A stretch of 9,861 nt of DNA. Origin: Candidatus Margulisiibacteriota bacterium (GTDB taxonomy: Bacteria; Margulisbacteria; WOR-1; O2-12-FULL-45-9; XYB2-FULL-48-7). A program made the translations under genes and the position numbers. How positions within the stretch are numbered: position 1 is the first letter of the stretch; each line of letters opens with the position of its first letter. This document shows positions 1-6,062 of this stretch, piece by piece. The stretch covers positions 1 through 9,861 of the forward strand of contig JAQUOB010000033.1 of assembly GCA_028717325.1 (NCBI GenBank). The letters run 5' to 3'. The notes under the pieces were generated by a model. It was not told the DNA's origin and searched no databases. It worked only from the letters and a program-made list of their open reading frames with translations.

Positions 1-273
1 GCCGGCAAATTTGACCGGGGCATCCTGATCTGCGGCTCCGGTGTCGGGGTCACGATCACGGCTAATCGGGTCAAAGGGGTGAGGGCGGTCAATGTTAATA
101 ATCTTTACACGGCTCGCCAGAGCCGGGAGCACGGCGACGCCAATGTCCTTTGCCTGGCCGGCCGACGGCTCTTGCCCAAAAAAGCCCTCAGAATTCTCGA
201 TGTCTGGCTGAAAACTCCGTTCTCGGGCGACGCCAGGCATCAGCGGCGGCTCAGGAAGATCGACCAGGGATGA
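1..273 (+). CDS. rpiB: Ribose-5-phosphate isomerase B, C-terminal part (5' end outside window)
   Basis: RpiB interconverts ribose 5-phosphate and ribulose 5-phosphate in the cytoplasmic pentose phosphate pathway; some relatives act on allose or galactose 6-phosphates. The visible 90 residues run in frame from base 1 to a TGA at 271-273. They contain the family's active-site stretch CGSGVGVTITANR, whose Cys is the catalytic base in the E. coli enzyme. They also contain the family-typical HGDANVLCLAGR and an Arg-rich C-terminal end (RHQRRLRKI) expected to bind the sugar phosphate. Roughly the first 60 residues lie upstream of the window. The stop overlaps the next gene's start as ATGA (270-273), so the two genes are probably cotranscribed and translationally coupled. 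Identification is firm at family level; the exact sugar phosphate used cannot be settled from sequence. Confidence 0.93.
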   Translation, partial: AGKFDRGILICGSGVGVTITANRVKGVRAVNVNNLYTARQSREHGDANVLCLAGRRLLPKKALRILDVWLKTPFSGDARHQRRLRKIDQG

Positions 274-1364
274 AAGCGCTGATCATGGCCGCCGGCTACG
301 GCACCCGGCTTGAGCCGCTGACGCTGGCCGTTCCCAAGCCAATGGTGCCGATCGTCAACTTTCCCACCATGCGGCACAACCTCGAGTTGCTGAAAAAGCA
401 CGGTTTTACCGATATCACCGCCAATATTCATTATCATCCCGAACAGATCGAGAACTATTTCGGCGACGGCTCAAAGTTTGGCGTCAATCTCGTTTATTCT
501 TTTGAAGAGAAACTGCTGGGCACCGCCGGCGGCGTAAAATTCATGGCCGAGGAAATAGCGGGGATCGACGAAACCTTCGTGGTTTTGTCTTCCGATGCCT
601 TAACCGACATTAATTTGAACCGGCTGGTCGAATTTCACAAGAAAAAAAACGCGCTGGTAACGATCGCTTTGACCCGAGTGGCGGAGGTCAGCGAATTCGG
701 GGTGGTCATCCAGGACAATGAGGGCAGGATCACCGGTTTCCAGGAAAAACCCAAACCGGAAGCCGCTCTGAGCGATCTGGCCAATACGGGCATTTATGTT
801 TTTGAGCCGGCGGTCCTCAAAATGATCCCCGGCGGGTTTTATGATTTCGGGCGGGAGCTTTTTCCGCGGCTGATCGGCGAGAAAGCCGCGATTTACGGCT
901 ACCAGATGGTCGAGTACTGGAGCGATGTCGGCGGCCTCGATAAGTATATCCAATCAAATTATGACGCCATGAAAGGGGCCGTGCAGATCAGGATCCCCGG
1001 CGCCAAAAAGGGCAAGTCGACCTGGATCGGCGAGCGGGAGAATATCCATGCCTCCGCCCGGTTTGAGGGTTCGGTCATCATCGGCGATCATTGCCGTCTC
1101 GGCAAAGACGTCTATATCAAAGACGCCGTGATCGGCGATAAATGCGTCATTGAGGACGGCTGCGCCGTTACCGGCTCGGTCCTCTGGTCCAACGTCACCG
1201 TTTGCGGCCGCGCGGAGATCAGGGATGCGGTGATCGGCGGTTTTTGCCATATCGGCGAAAAAGCGCAGGTCCCGGCCGGCTCCGTGATCTCGAACCGGTG
1301 CACCATACGGCCGGCGGCCGAATTGCCGCCGCGCTCCAATTTTCCCCCGGATAGTATTATATAA
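270..1364 (+). CDS. Sugar-1-phosphate nucleotidyltransferase with left-handed beta-helix (mannose-1-phosphate guanylyltransferase-like)
   Basis: A 364-residue cytoplasmic enzyme predicted to make an NDP-sugar from NTP and sugar 1-phosphate. The N-terminal Rossmann-type domain (about 1-235) carries the family signature: GYGTRL at 9-14, PKPM at 22-25, LGTAGG at 83-88, SSDAL with the metal-binding Asp109, EKP at 159-161, NTG at 172-174 and WSDVG at 218-222. Residues about 250-345 form hexapeptide repeats (IIGD, VIGD, VIGG) of a left-handed beta-helix. The pattern is closest to the guanylyltransferase half of cyanobacterial mannose-1-phosphate guanylyltransferase/phosphomannomutase fusions, but the mutase domain is absent and the protein ends at SII. 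GDP-mannose is thus the favoured product; glucose-1-phosphate uridylyl-, thymidylyl- or adenylyltransferase are alternatives. The ATG at 270 is chosen because the conserved domain begins there and it overlaps the rpiB stop; an in-frame extension to 150 would lie inside rpiB. Confidence 0.88.
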   Translation: MKALIMAAGYGTRLEPLTLAVPKPMVPIVNFPTMRHNLELLKKHGFTDITANIHYHPEQIENYFGDGSKFGVNLVYSFEEKLLGTAGGVKFMAEEIAGIDETFVVLSSDALTDINLNRLVEFHKKKNALVTIALTRVAEVSEFGVVIQDNEGRITGFQEKPKPEAALSDLANTGIYVFEPAVLKMIPGGFYDFGRELFPRLIGEKAAIYGYQMVEYWSDVGGLDKYIQSNYDAMKGAVQIRIPGAKKGKSTWIGERENIHASARFEGSVIIGDHCRLGKDVYIKDAVIGDKCVIEDGCAVTGSVLWSNVTVCGRAEIRDAVIGGFCHIGEKAQVPAGSVISNRCTIRPAAELPPRSNFPPDSII

Positions 1365-1385
1365 TCCTAAGGGCTTAAATTCCGC

Positions 1386-1413
1386 GCAAGTTTTGTCTCT
1401 CCCGCCGCGATAA
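1386..1413 (+). promoter_or_regulatory. Sigma-28/sigma-D-like promoter 1, upstream of the outer-membrane barrel gene
   Basis: GCAAGTTTT at 1386-1394, 13 bases, then CGATAA at 1408-1413. This fits the SigD layout (TAAA, 15 bases, GCCGATAT) if CAAG replaces TAAA, and is close to the FliA consensus. The start codon at 1424 is only 10 bases after the -10 element, so the transcript should have almost no leader. It shares the exact spacing of four other elements in the window. Confidence 0.8.
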
Positions 1414-1423
1414 TACTTTTGAA

Positions 1424-2368
1424 ATGAACAAAACAATTCTGGCTTCATTATTGACTCTGGTCCTTGTTTTCCCCGTTCTAGCCCAGGCAAATCTTGGCGC
1501 CCGGCCGATGGGTATGGGCGGCGCTTTTGCCGGCCTGGCCGATGACGTCAACGCGATTTATGTTAATCCGGCCGGCATCACTTCCGTCAAAAAAGAATCT
1601 GTGCTTGTTTCGACCCGCCTGATCGAAGGCCGGGAATATACCATGATCGGCGGAGTTGAGAAGACCCCTTTCGGCAGTTTAGGCATCGGCTACGTCGGTT
1701 CGACCGATCCTATTACGGGCAGCCTCGACTTGACCACCTGGGACGGTGAAAGCCCGGTCAGATATTCGTCCCAAACCTTATATGTCAGCCTGGCGCAGGA
1801 TCTTAACCAGCAGATCAGGGTCCCGGATAACCTGGGCCTCCTTTCCCTGGGCGTCAACGTCAAGTTTTCCAGCCGGAAGATCGGCACGACCAAGGGCCTG
1901 TCGACGGACGGAGGCTCCAACATCGATCTCGATCTGGCTTCGGTCTTTAAACCGACCGATTACCTTTCGTTCGGCTTAGCCATGAAGAATTTCATGAACG
2001 CCCAGCCGTCGCCGGCCGTCGCTAATTTGAATACGTCCGATGAAAAGAATTCAACCCTCCTGGCCGGCATCTCGGGTAATCTATTTGAAAATGCGGTCAC
2101 CTGGTCGGTGGAAGGCCGTCAGGTCGGCTGTGAGTGGCGGCCGGTCGATGGCTTGACCCTGCGCGCGGGACGCGGCAACGGCAATACCACTACGGGTATC
2201 GGTTTCAATCTTAACGGCTTCAGCGTTGATTACGCCTATTTGAACCCGACGATCGTTGGGAACGGTGCCGGCCCTGTCCATTACTGGTCGGTTTCCATTA
2301 CGCCGAAAACCGAATCCAAAGCGATCGCCCAAAACGAGCCGAAAAAGGCCTCGGTTTTGCCGGAATAA
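1424..2368 (+). CDS. Outer-membrane beta-barrel protein of the PorV/UPF0164/FadL-like type
   Basis: A 314-residue exported protein. Residues 1-20 are a Sec signal peptide: MNK, a hydrophobic core, then a likely VLA-QA cleavage site. Right after it come GARPMGMGGAF (25-35) and NAIYVNPAG (43-51), the N-terminal hallmark of PorV/UPF0164 and related FadL-superfamily barrels. The rest alternates short amphipathic strands and turns (LGIGYVG, LSLGVNVKFSS, YLSFGLAMKNF, LTLRAGRGNG, VDYAYLNP) and reaches a terminal barrel-like strand near HYWSVSITP. About 20 polar residues then follow as a tail, which is unusual because many barrels end on the last strand. Its role may be as a porin or as an outer-membrane partner of a secretion machine, as PorV is in type IX secretion; no other type IX gene is here. 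It has no Shine-Dalgarno site and lies directly behind promoter 1, so translation is probably leaderless. The next gene follows 11 bases later. Confidence 0.82.
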   Translation: MNKTILASLLTLVLVFPVLAQANLGARPMGMGGAFAGLADDVNAIYVNPAGITSVKKESVLVSTRLIEGREYTMIGGVEKTPFGSLGIGYVGSTDPITGSLDLTTWDGESPVRYSSQTLYVSLAQDLNQQIRVPDNLGLLSLGVNVKFSSRKIGTTKGLSTDGGSNIDLDLASVFKPTDYLSFGLAMKNFMNAQPSPAVANLNTSDEKNSTLLAGISGNLFENAVTWSVEGRQVGCEWRPVDGLTLRAGRGNGNTTTGIGFNLNGFSVDYAYLNPTIVGNGAGPVHYWSVSITPKTESKAIAQNEPKKASVLPE

Positions 2369-2379
2369 GGAAAGATAAG

Positions 2380-2661
2380 ATGTTATTAGACGGCATTTCA
2401 GCCTCGATGTTCAGAGAAATGAGCCCCAAGACGCTTGATAATGCTCTTAACAATCAATCGTCTTCCATCTCTTTTGTGCGCAGTCTGATCGAGAATTTCC
2501 GGGCCGACCAGGTAACCCGCGGCACGGAGACCTTTGCGGGCGCCATGTACGATAAAAAACTGTTTAACGATTTCTTTACTGGCTTGGAAACACAGGATGA
2601 AGGCCTCGACGAGATACTGAAAAAGATCTCTCAAGTCGAGAAAAAGCTGAAAGAAGAGTAA
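2380..2661 (+). CDS. Uncharacterised small protein (93 aa), second gene of unit A
   Basis: Not recognised. It is a soluble, helix-prone 93-residue protein without signal peptide or membrane segment. The N-terminal half is rich in Ser, Asn and Met (MLLDGISASMFREM, then NNQSSSIS). The middle has FAGAMYDKKLFNDFFTGL, and the last 20 or so residues form a charged amphipathic helix (DEILKKISQVEKKLKEE), probably coiled coil. The start ATG follows AAGGAAAG (2367-2374) at a normal distance. It is placed 11 bases after the barrel gene and shares its promoter, which suggests a role with that protein, for example as partner, chaperone or exported subunit; nothing in the sequence proves this. Promoter 2 begins two bases after its stop codon. 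Confidence 0.72.
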   Translation: MLLDGISASMFREMSPKTLDNALNNQSSSISFVRSLIENFRADQVTRGTETFAGAMYDKKLFNDFFTGLETQDEGLDEILKKISQVEKKLKEE

Positions 2662-2662
2662 T

Positions 2663-2690
2663 GCAAGTTTTGTGTTTCGGGCTACGATAA
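2663..2690 (+). promoter_or_regulatory. Sigma-28/sigma-D-like promoter 2, upstream of the 70-aa gene
   Basis: GCAAGTTTT at 2663-2671, 13 bases, then CGATAA at 2685-2690. The start codon is at 2709 and is preceded by GGGAG at 2698-2702, which would lie near the 5' end of the transcript. It starts two bases after the stop of the previous gene, so the upstream unit is closed within a very compact junction. Confidence 0.8.
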
Positions 2691-2708
2691 GTATAGTGGG
2701 AGCGGACA

Positions 2709-2921
2709 ATGAGCAATTCGATCGGTAATCTAACTCTTAATAGTCAGGCGAATTCAGGACAAATTACTGATCTCCTCTCCGATCTCAAAGGCCTGGTTAA
2801 GGCCAGATTCGAAGAGAGCGGTCTCGATCTCAAGATCGCGGATGTTGCGGATGAAAGCTCTGGTTCAAAAGCGGAAATTCAGCCGGCTGGTTCAGGTAGT
2901 TCAATCAACCAGCTGGTTTGA
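2709..2921 (+). CDS. Uncharacterised small protein (70 aa), first gene of unit B
   Basis: Not recognised. A 70-residue protein without signal peptide. The N-terminus is polar and rich in Asn, Ser and Gln (MSNSIGNLTLNSQANSGQ). A central amphipathic helix follows (ITDLLSDLKGLVKARFEESG), then an acidic, Ser/Gly-rich tail ending in INQLV. Disordered ends around a single helix are seen in small exported subunits and in anti-sigma factors, but there is no specific match to either. Start at ATG 2709, 18 bases after the -10 element, with GGGAG six bases upstream. It leads what looks like a four-gene unit running to 5744. Confidence 0.68.
   Translation: MSNSIGNLTLNSQANSGQITDLLSDLKGLVKARFEESGLDLKIADVADESSGSKAEIQPAGSGSSINQLV
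2882..2917 (+). other. Stem-loop across the 3' end of the 70-aa gene
   Basis: Bases 2882-2892 can pair with 2907-2917 (two G-U pairs, otherwise Watson-Crick) around a 14-base loop, ending just before the stop codon at 2919-2921. The following bases are not a clean T run, so it is a weak attenuator or an mRNA structure rather than a clear terminator. It may be a chance product of Gly/Ser/Asn coding. Confidence 0.3.
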
Positions 2922-2940
2922 TTCGACAGTATGGCAAAAA

Positions 2941-2948
2941 GGAGGTGA
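2941..2948 (+). promoter_or_regulatory. Very strong ribosome binding site (GGAGGTGA)
   Basis: GGAGGTGA at 2941-2948 is a full complement of the 16S rRNA anti-Shine-Dalgarno core (TCACCTCC), six bases ahead of the ATG at 2955. It is the best ribosome binding site in the window and suggests abundant synthesis of the 105-residue protein, as expected for a structural subunit. Confidence 0.85.
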
Positions 2949-2954
2949 AAAGGT

Positions 2955-3272
2955 ATGGACACAAAAGCATTAAATGCTTGTATTAATGGGCTAAAGGAGC
3001 TTGGCACCCAATTAGACGAACTGACTCTGAATATCGCCAACTCGGCTACGAGTGGAGACGAAATCCATCTCGTGCAATTGAGCGATGGGAACAAGGCGGG
3101 CACGCCGGGATCGGTTGATGTCACAGCGAACACCAGCGCAGGGTTGTTTGCAATTACTCAAGAAGTCAGCATTAACGAAAGATCGCAGACCGTTGTTTCA
3201 GCGGCGCCGAAGAAAGGCGTCGATCTGGAAAAGGGCTACGCCAACGAGTACAAACAGAACATGAGGGGTTAA
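2955..3272 (+). CDS. Small protein with flagellar rod-like NIAN motif (105 aa)
   Basis: A 105-residue protein without signal peptide. Residues 20-34 read LDELTLNIANSATSG and reproduce the spacing LD-x4-NIAN-x2-T-x-G of the N-terminal motif of flagellar rod and hook proteins (FlgB/C/F/G, Flg_bb_rod family). The C-terminal VDLEKGYANEY (89-99) loosely recalls the C-terminal helix of the same family. It is shorter than FlgB or FlgC (about 130-140 residues) and lacks other clear landmarks, so an axial-subunit role is an inference. It is a paralogue of the next gene: both have LxxITL or LxxLTL, xAN and then TSAG(G)L[MF]AIT (60-68 here). The strong GGAGGTGA site suggests high output. The middle (35-60) is Gly/Ser/Thr-rich. 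A GC-rich hairpin lies seven bases after its stop. Confidence 0.75.
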   Translation: MDTKALNACINGLKELGTQLDELTLNIANSATSGDEIHLVQLSDGNKAGTPGSVDVTANTSAGLFAITQEVSINERSQTVVSAAPKKGVDLEKGYANEYKQNMRG

Positions 3273-3278
3273 TTTTAT

Positions 3279-3297
3279 GGGGGGAGTTTCTCCCCCC
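3279..3297 (+). other. GC-rich hairpin between the two paralogous small genes
   Basis: GGGGGGAG (3279-3286) and CTCCCCCC (3290-3297) form a perfect 8-bp stem with a TTT loop. No T run follows (TCCCTTTAACTCC), so it is more likely an mRNA stabiliser, processing boundary or partial attenuator than a full terminator. It would let the upstream gene accumulate more transcript than 3339 and 3696. No sigma-28-like promoter is seen between it and 3339. Confidence 0.5.
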
Positions 3298-3338
3298 TCC
3301 CTTTAACTCCGGTCTCCCGGGTTTAAATGGAGGAAAAA

Positions 3339-3680
3339 ATGGATAAATCAATCAATAATAATCAATCGGCCGGATCGGTTTTCGCGGCCCAAAACTCGCA
3401 ATCGGGCGCCAAGAGCTCTTCCGTTGATGCTAAAGAGTTCATGCGGGTCATCTTCAAGAAATTGAATAGTATCACCCTGGGTGTGGCCAATCCCGATTCA
3501 AATAGCGTCGATCTAAGCGCGTTTGGTATGGGCCAGGTCGACAAGACCTCGGCCGGCGGCTTGATGGCTATTACATATGTGACCGGCCAGCTCGATAACC
3601 AATCCAACATGTTCATGGGTTTATTCCAGAAGCGGCTAAGCTACGACGACACGGCCGCCAAAATGCTCTCCGGCGGATAA
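3339..3680 (+). CDS. Small protein, paralogue of the 2955 product (113 aa)
   Basis: A 113-residue protein of unknown function without signal peptide. The first 30 residues are Ser/Asn/Gln-rich and probably disordered. A helix follows (DAKEFMRVIFKKLNSITLGVAN), then a short Ser/Asp stretch, then TSAGGLMAITYV (70-81) and a Met/Phe-rich amphipathic helix (about 84-100). Aligned with the preceding gene product, L42-x2-ITL-xVAN matches L20-x2-LTL-xIAN, and TSAGGLMAIT matches TSAGLFAIT, so the two are likely tandem duplicates that diverged; this copy has lost the Asn and Thr of the rod-like motif. The start is set at ATG 3339 because GGAGG (3329-3333) lies five bases upstream; an ATG at 3327 would place that site inside the gene. 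The next gene begins 15 bases after the stop. Confidence 0.75.
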   Translation: MDKSINNNQSAGSVFAAQNSQSGAKSSSVDAKEFMRVIFKKLNSITLGVANPDSNSVDLSAFGMGQVDKTSAGGLMAITYVTGQLDNQSNMFMGLFQKRLSYDDTAAKMLSGG

Positions 3681-3695
3681 TTAAGGAAAAATCTC

Positions 3696-5744
3696 ATGGA
3701 TTTTGATGTTTTAACCCCCGCGCCGACTCCTTATGTCCCTCAAGTTCCCCTTGACGGGACTTTCGGCGAAGAAGGGATTTACGGCAACAAAACGACCGCG
3801 CGCGGCCGGCGCTGGCTCTTTTCCCGCGTTAACTTTCTCCAGGAAATGATGAAATTCCTGCCGCCGCAAAGAGGCATTACCCCGATCAGCGGCGAGGACC
3901 TCACCGGCACACTTGATGAAAACGGCGCCATGTGCCACTCCAAAGAACGGTTCCCCTCCAGTAAAGACAAAGATGGAAATGTTATAGTTGATGCCAATGG
4001 CAATCCGACGGCCTTTTGGGGATCGGGGACCATAAGTAAAGAAAAGCAAACTCCCGGGCTTGACTATTATTTTGGAGCGTCGGAATTCCAGCATTTTCAT
4101 TATGTGGGTAGTGATAAAGCTCCCAAAAACAACGCTGAATATCAATCGGACTTTAACGGGGTTTATTATACCGACGGCCATACCGGTTCGATCGGCGAGG
4201 CGATGGATGCCTATGAATTTGACGATATGAGCTATGTCTATAAACGCACCGGCTCCGGGACGGCCGGCGCCGAGCTTGGTTATGTGCCGGATTATTCCAC
4301 CCTGTTCGATCAAGAAAAAGGCTATCTGGTCAACAACGAAAACTATTTTGAATTTATTAATGATTATTTTAATAAGTATCCCAAGACTCCTAGCCAGGAT
4401 CAGGGGATCGCCTGGATACTCGGGCTGGTCGAATCGAAAAGACGGATCGCTTACGCGATGACCGATCTCTTTGGCAGTCACCGGCCGCAATCAAAAGTTT
4501 ATAATTTCGGCTATGGTTCACGTGATGCCTCGACTTATGGTTCGGATGAGACCGAAGCCAGTAAGATCGCCAAAATAGCTTCGTGGTCGGACGATAACCC
4601 GGCCGATTGGCGGGGGCAGGAATCGGGCCAGCTTAATCAATTCATGTTCACCGAATATTACGAATTATGGGATACCGCCGGGCAATGGGTCGGCGCCCTT
4701 TCGGCCGGCAAAGCGTTTAACGCCGACTTCGCGCCGCTTAATGGCGACCCATTCAATAAATATAAGGCCTGGATCGACAACGTTTTTGCCAGTTTTCAGG
4801 ACAGCTGGGTGTTTAATGGAAGTTTTAGCGGCACTAAAGCCGCCCTGGCCGGCGCAACCAGCGTGGACCAAGTCATAAACGCGCTTGGCGGCCTCAAGAT
4901 CAAAACAGCCAATATTACTAAAATTATTGACGATTTAAAGCAGGGCAAGCCGGTTAAAGATGCCGTTAATGAGATATTGGGATTTTTGAATAATTTTGAT
5001 GCCAGCGAGTATAAATCTCTTGTGGTGACCAGTTTGAAAGCGGAATATTACGGCCACCTTGATGATAACGGGACCTATTATCCGGGGCAGGTTGGCAAAT
5101 TAGCCGGCATTTCTATGTATCCGATCTCTTCAGAGGGCTACAACATTTTTGATCGTGCGCAGAATCACGATACTGGAAATTATGTTGACAGTTGGATGCT
5201 CAATGCGGAAGGTTGGAGCGGGGGCGGCAGTTGGACCGACCTGCCGGTGATCCCTGATCAAAGCGATCCTTACTGGCATAATGTCGACTTAGCCAGGCTC
5301 AGAGGCGGCGCCCGCGGCCTCTTTGTCGGCATGAGTTTTTTTAGTCTGACCCCAAACGCATCTGCCAATTTGTGGCAAGACGGGCAGCCTCTGGGCAATG
5401 TCAATTTATATAACAGTTCTTATAATTTTAGGGCCTACAGTAATCTGCTTAATAAAACTAAAACATATTTGGACTATACCCTGCAGGTCGGCCTGATGAA
5501 TAAATATAACCAGCGGGTAAACGAGAGAAAGACCGAAGATTATAAGGCGGAAAAAGAGCGGGTCAAGGAGGAAAAAGTAAACGAGATGATCGCCGCGGCG
5601 AAAAGTGACGCGAAGGCGAGATCGAGGTCAAGTGCCGATAAAGCGGCGATAGAAAAGGCCAATCAGAAAAGGATCGCGGAAAGGATCGCGGAAATGAGAA
5701 AAGAAAGTTTGACGGCGGCAAAACAAAAAAATAAGAAGAAATGA
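3696..5744 (+). CDS. Large uncharacterised protein (682 aa) with charged C-terminal coiled coil
   Basis: Not recognised. It has no signal peptide or membrane segment. The N-terminus is Pro-rich (PAPTPYVPQVPLDG, 8-21). The body to about residue 600 is rich in Tyr, Trp, Phe, Asn, Asp and Gly, as in secreted or surface-exposed proteins. Residues 91-103 read DKDGNVIVDANGN, which resembles a calcium-binding loop or a turn repeat. Several stretches look like folded alpha/beta domains (for example 290-370 and 385-440). Residues about 601-682 differ sharply: Lys/Glu/Arg/Ala-rich, a long charged helix with a RIAERIAE repeat, ending in a basic tail. Such a build (globular body, long basic helix) could be an exported filament cap, adhesin or substrate loaded by a chaperone, but this is inference. 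ATG 3696 has AAGGA eight bases upstream. It is the last gene of unit B. Confidence 0.8.
   Translation: MDFDVLTPAPTPYVPQVPLDGTFGEEGIYGNKTTARGRRWLFSRVNFLQEMMKFLPPQRGITPISGEDLTGTLDENGAMCHSKERFPSSKDKDGNVIVDANGNPTAFWGSGTISKEKQTPGLDYYFGASEFQHFHYVGSDKAPKNNAEYQSDFNGVYYTDGHTGSIGEAMDAYEFDDMSYVYKRTGSGTAGAELGYVPDYSTLFDQEKGYLVNNENYFEFINDYFNKYPKTPSQDQGIAWILGLVESKRRIAYAMTDLFGSHRPQSKVYNFGYGSRDASTYGSDETEASKIAKIASWSDDNPADWRGQESGQLNQFMFTEYYELWDTAGQWVGALSAGKAFNADFAPLNGDPFNKYKAWIDNVFASFQDSWVFNGSFSGTKAALAGATSVDQVINALGGLKIKTANITKIIDDLKQGKPVKDAVNEILGFLNNFDASEYKSLVVTSLKAEYYGHLDDNGTYYPGQVGKLAGISMYPISSEGYNIFDRAQNHDTGNYVDSWMLNAEGWSGGGSWTDLPVIPDQSDPYWHNVDLARLRGGARGLFVGMSFFSLTPNASANLWQDGQPLGNVNLYNSSYNFRAYSNLLNKTKTYLDYTLQVGLMNKYNQRVNERKTEDYKAEKERVKEEKVNEMIAAAKSDAKARSRSSADKAAIEKANQKRIAERIAEMRKESLTAAKQKNKKK
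5671..5694 (+). repeat. Perfect 12-bp tandem duplication within the 682-aa gene
   Basis: GGATCGCGGAAA occurs twice head to tail (5671-5682 and 5683-5694), encoding RIAERIAE in the charged C-terminal helix. It keeps the frame and looks like a recent slippage event. Confidence 0.85.
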
Positions 5745-5755
5745 GATTGAAAGGC

Positions 5756-5783
5756 GCAAGTTTTAGGCCGATCGGCACGATAT
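5756..5783 (+). promoter_or_regulatory. Sigma-28/sigma-D-like promoter 3, upstream of the 57-aa gene
   Basis: GCAAGTTTT at 5756-5764, 13 bases, then CGATAT at 5778-5783. It begins 11 bases after the stop of the 682-residue gene. Start of transcription is expected near 5790, just before the ribosome binding site AGAGAGGTGAG. Confidence 0.8.
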
Positions 5784-5805
5784 ATATTTTAGAGAGGTGA
5801 GTGAG

Positions 5806-5979
5806 ATGGCAGTTGAAGGTCCGCTTAACGCAAATATGGATAAATTGAATAATGGTGATTGGGGCAAAAATATTGATGCCAAAACCGCCAATATGAAGTT
5901 CCAGCAGACCATGATGGCCAACTTCTTCAAACAACATGTTGAAAAAACCGCTAAAGAATCAAAAAAGAAGAACGAATAA
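5806..5979 (+). CDS. Uncharacterised small protein (57 aa), single-gene unit C
   Basis: Not recognised. A 57-residue polar protein: an Asn/Asp/Lys-rich first half (MAVEGPLNANMDKLNNGDWG), a Met/Phe/Gln-rich amphipathic helix (KFQQTMMANFFKQHVEKT, about 31-48) and a basic tail (KESKKKNE). It has no signal peptide. Size and helical character are in the range of small polymerising subunits (type III needle, WXG100-like), but no diagnostic motif of either is present. ATG 5806 is preferred because AGGTGAG (5795-5801) lies five bases ahead; a GTG at 5797 in the same frame would sit within that site. Having its own promoter suggests it is needed in a dose different from its neighbours. Confidence 0.7.
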   Translation: MAVEGPLNANMDKLNNGDWGKNIDAKTANMKFQQTMMANFFKQHVEKTAKESKKKNE

Positions 5980-6026
5980 CAGGCCCGATAGTCCTAGCTG
6001 ACCTCTGTTTCTGCCTCGATTTTTAC

Positions 6027-6054
6027 GCAAGTTTTCTCTGTATTGATCCGATAT
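6027..6054 (+). promoter_or_regulatory. Sigma-28/sigma-D-like promoter 4, upstream of the glycosyltransferase unit
   Basis: GCAAGTTTT at 6027-6035, 13 bases, then CGATAT at 6049-6054. The ATG at 6063 is eight bases beyond the -10 element and there is no Shine-Dalgarno site, so transcription should begin at or within two bases of the start codon (leaderless mRNA). Confidence 0.8.
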
Positions 6055-6062
6055 ATTAGTGT

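Noticed and set aside
150..269. Upstream extension of the nucleotidyltransferase to an ATG at 150
   Set aside because: The extra 40 residues lie within rpiB in another frame and have no family similarity; the conserved domain begins exactly at ATG 270, which overlaps the rpiB stop.
954..1490. Minus-strand open frame of 178 codons covering the end of the nucleotidyltransferase and start of the barrel gene
   Set aside because: It crosses two firm plus-strand genes and promoter 1 and shows no recognisable features.
1861..1890. Possible sixth sigma-28-like site (CAAGTTTT) inside the barrel gene
   Set aside because: At the required distance the sequence is CGGCAC rather than CGATAA or CGATAT, and it is inside a coding region.
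3279..3297. Intrinsic terminator after the 105-residue gene
   Set aside because: The stem is perfect, but no T run follows and the next genes have no visible promoter of their own; kept only as a hairpin.
3327..3338. Start of the 113-residue gene at ATG 3327
   Set aside because: The GGAGG at 3329-3333 would then be coding rather than a ribosome site for ATG 3339, and no other site precedes 3327.
3711..4490. Long open frame on the minus strand (259 codons) opposite the 682-residue gene
   Set aside because: It lies fully within a well-supported plus-strand gene, has a basic, repetitive composition typical of a reverse-frame shadow and no ribosome binding site pattern or recognised domain.
5806..5979. 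Type III needle or WXG100 protein
   Set aside because: Length and helix would fit, but there is no WxG motif and no needle-family signature; left as uncharacterised.
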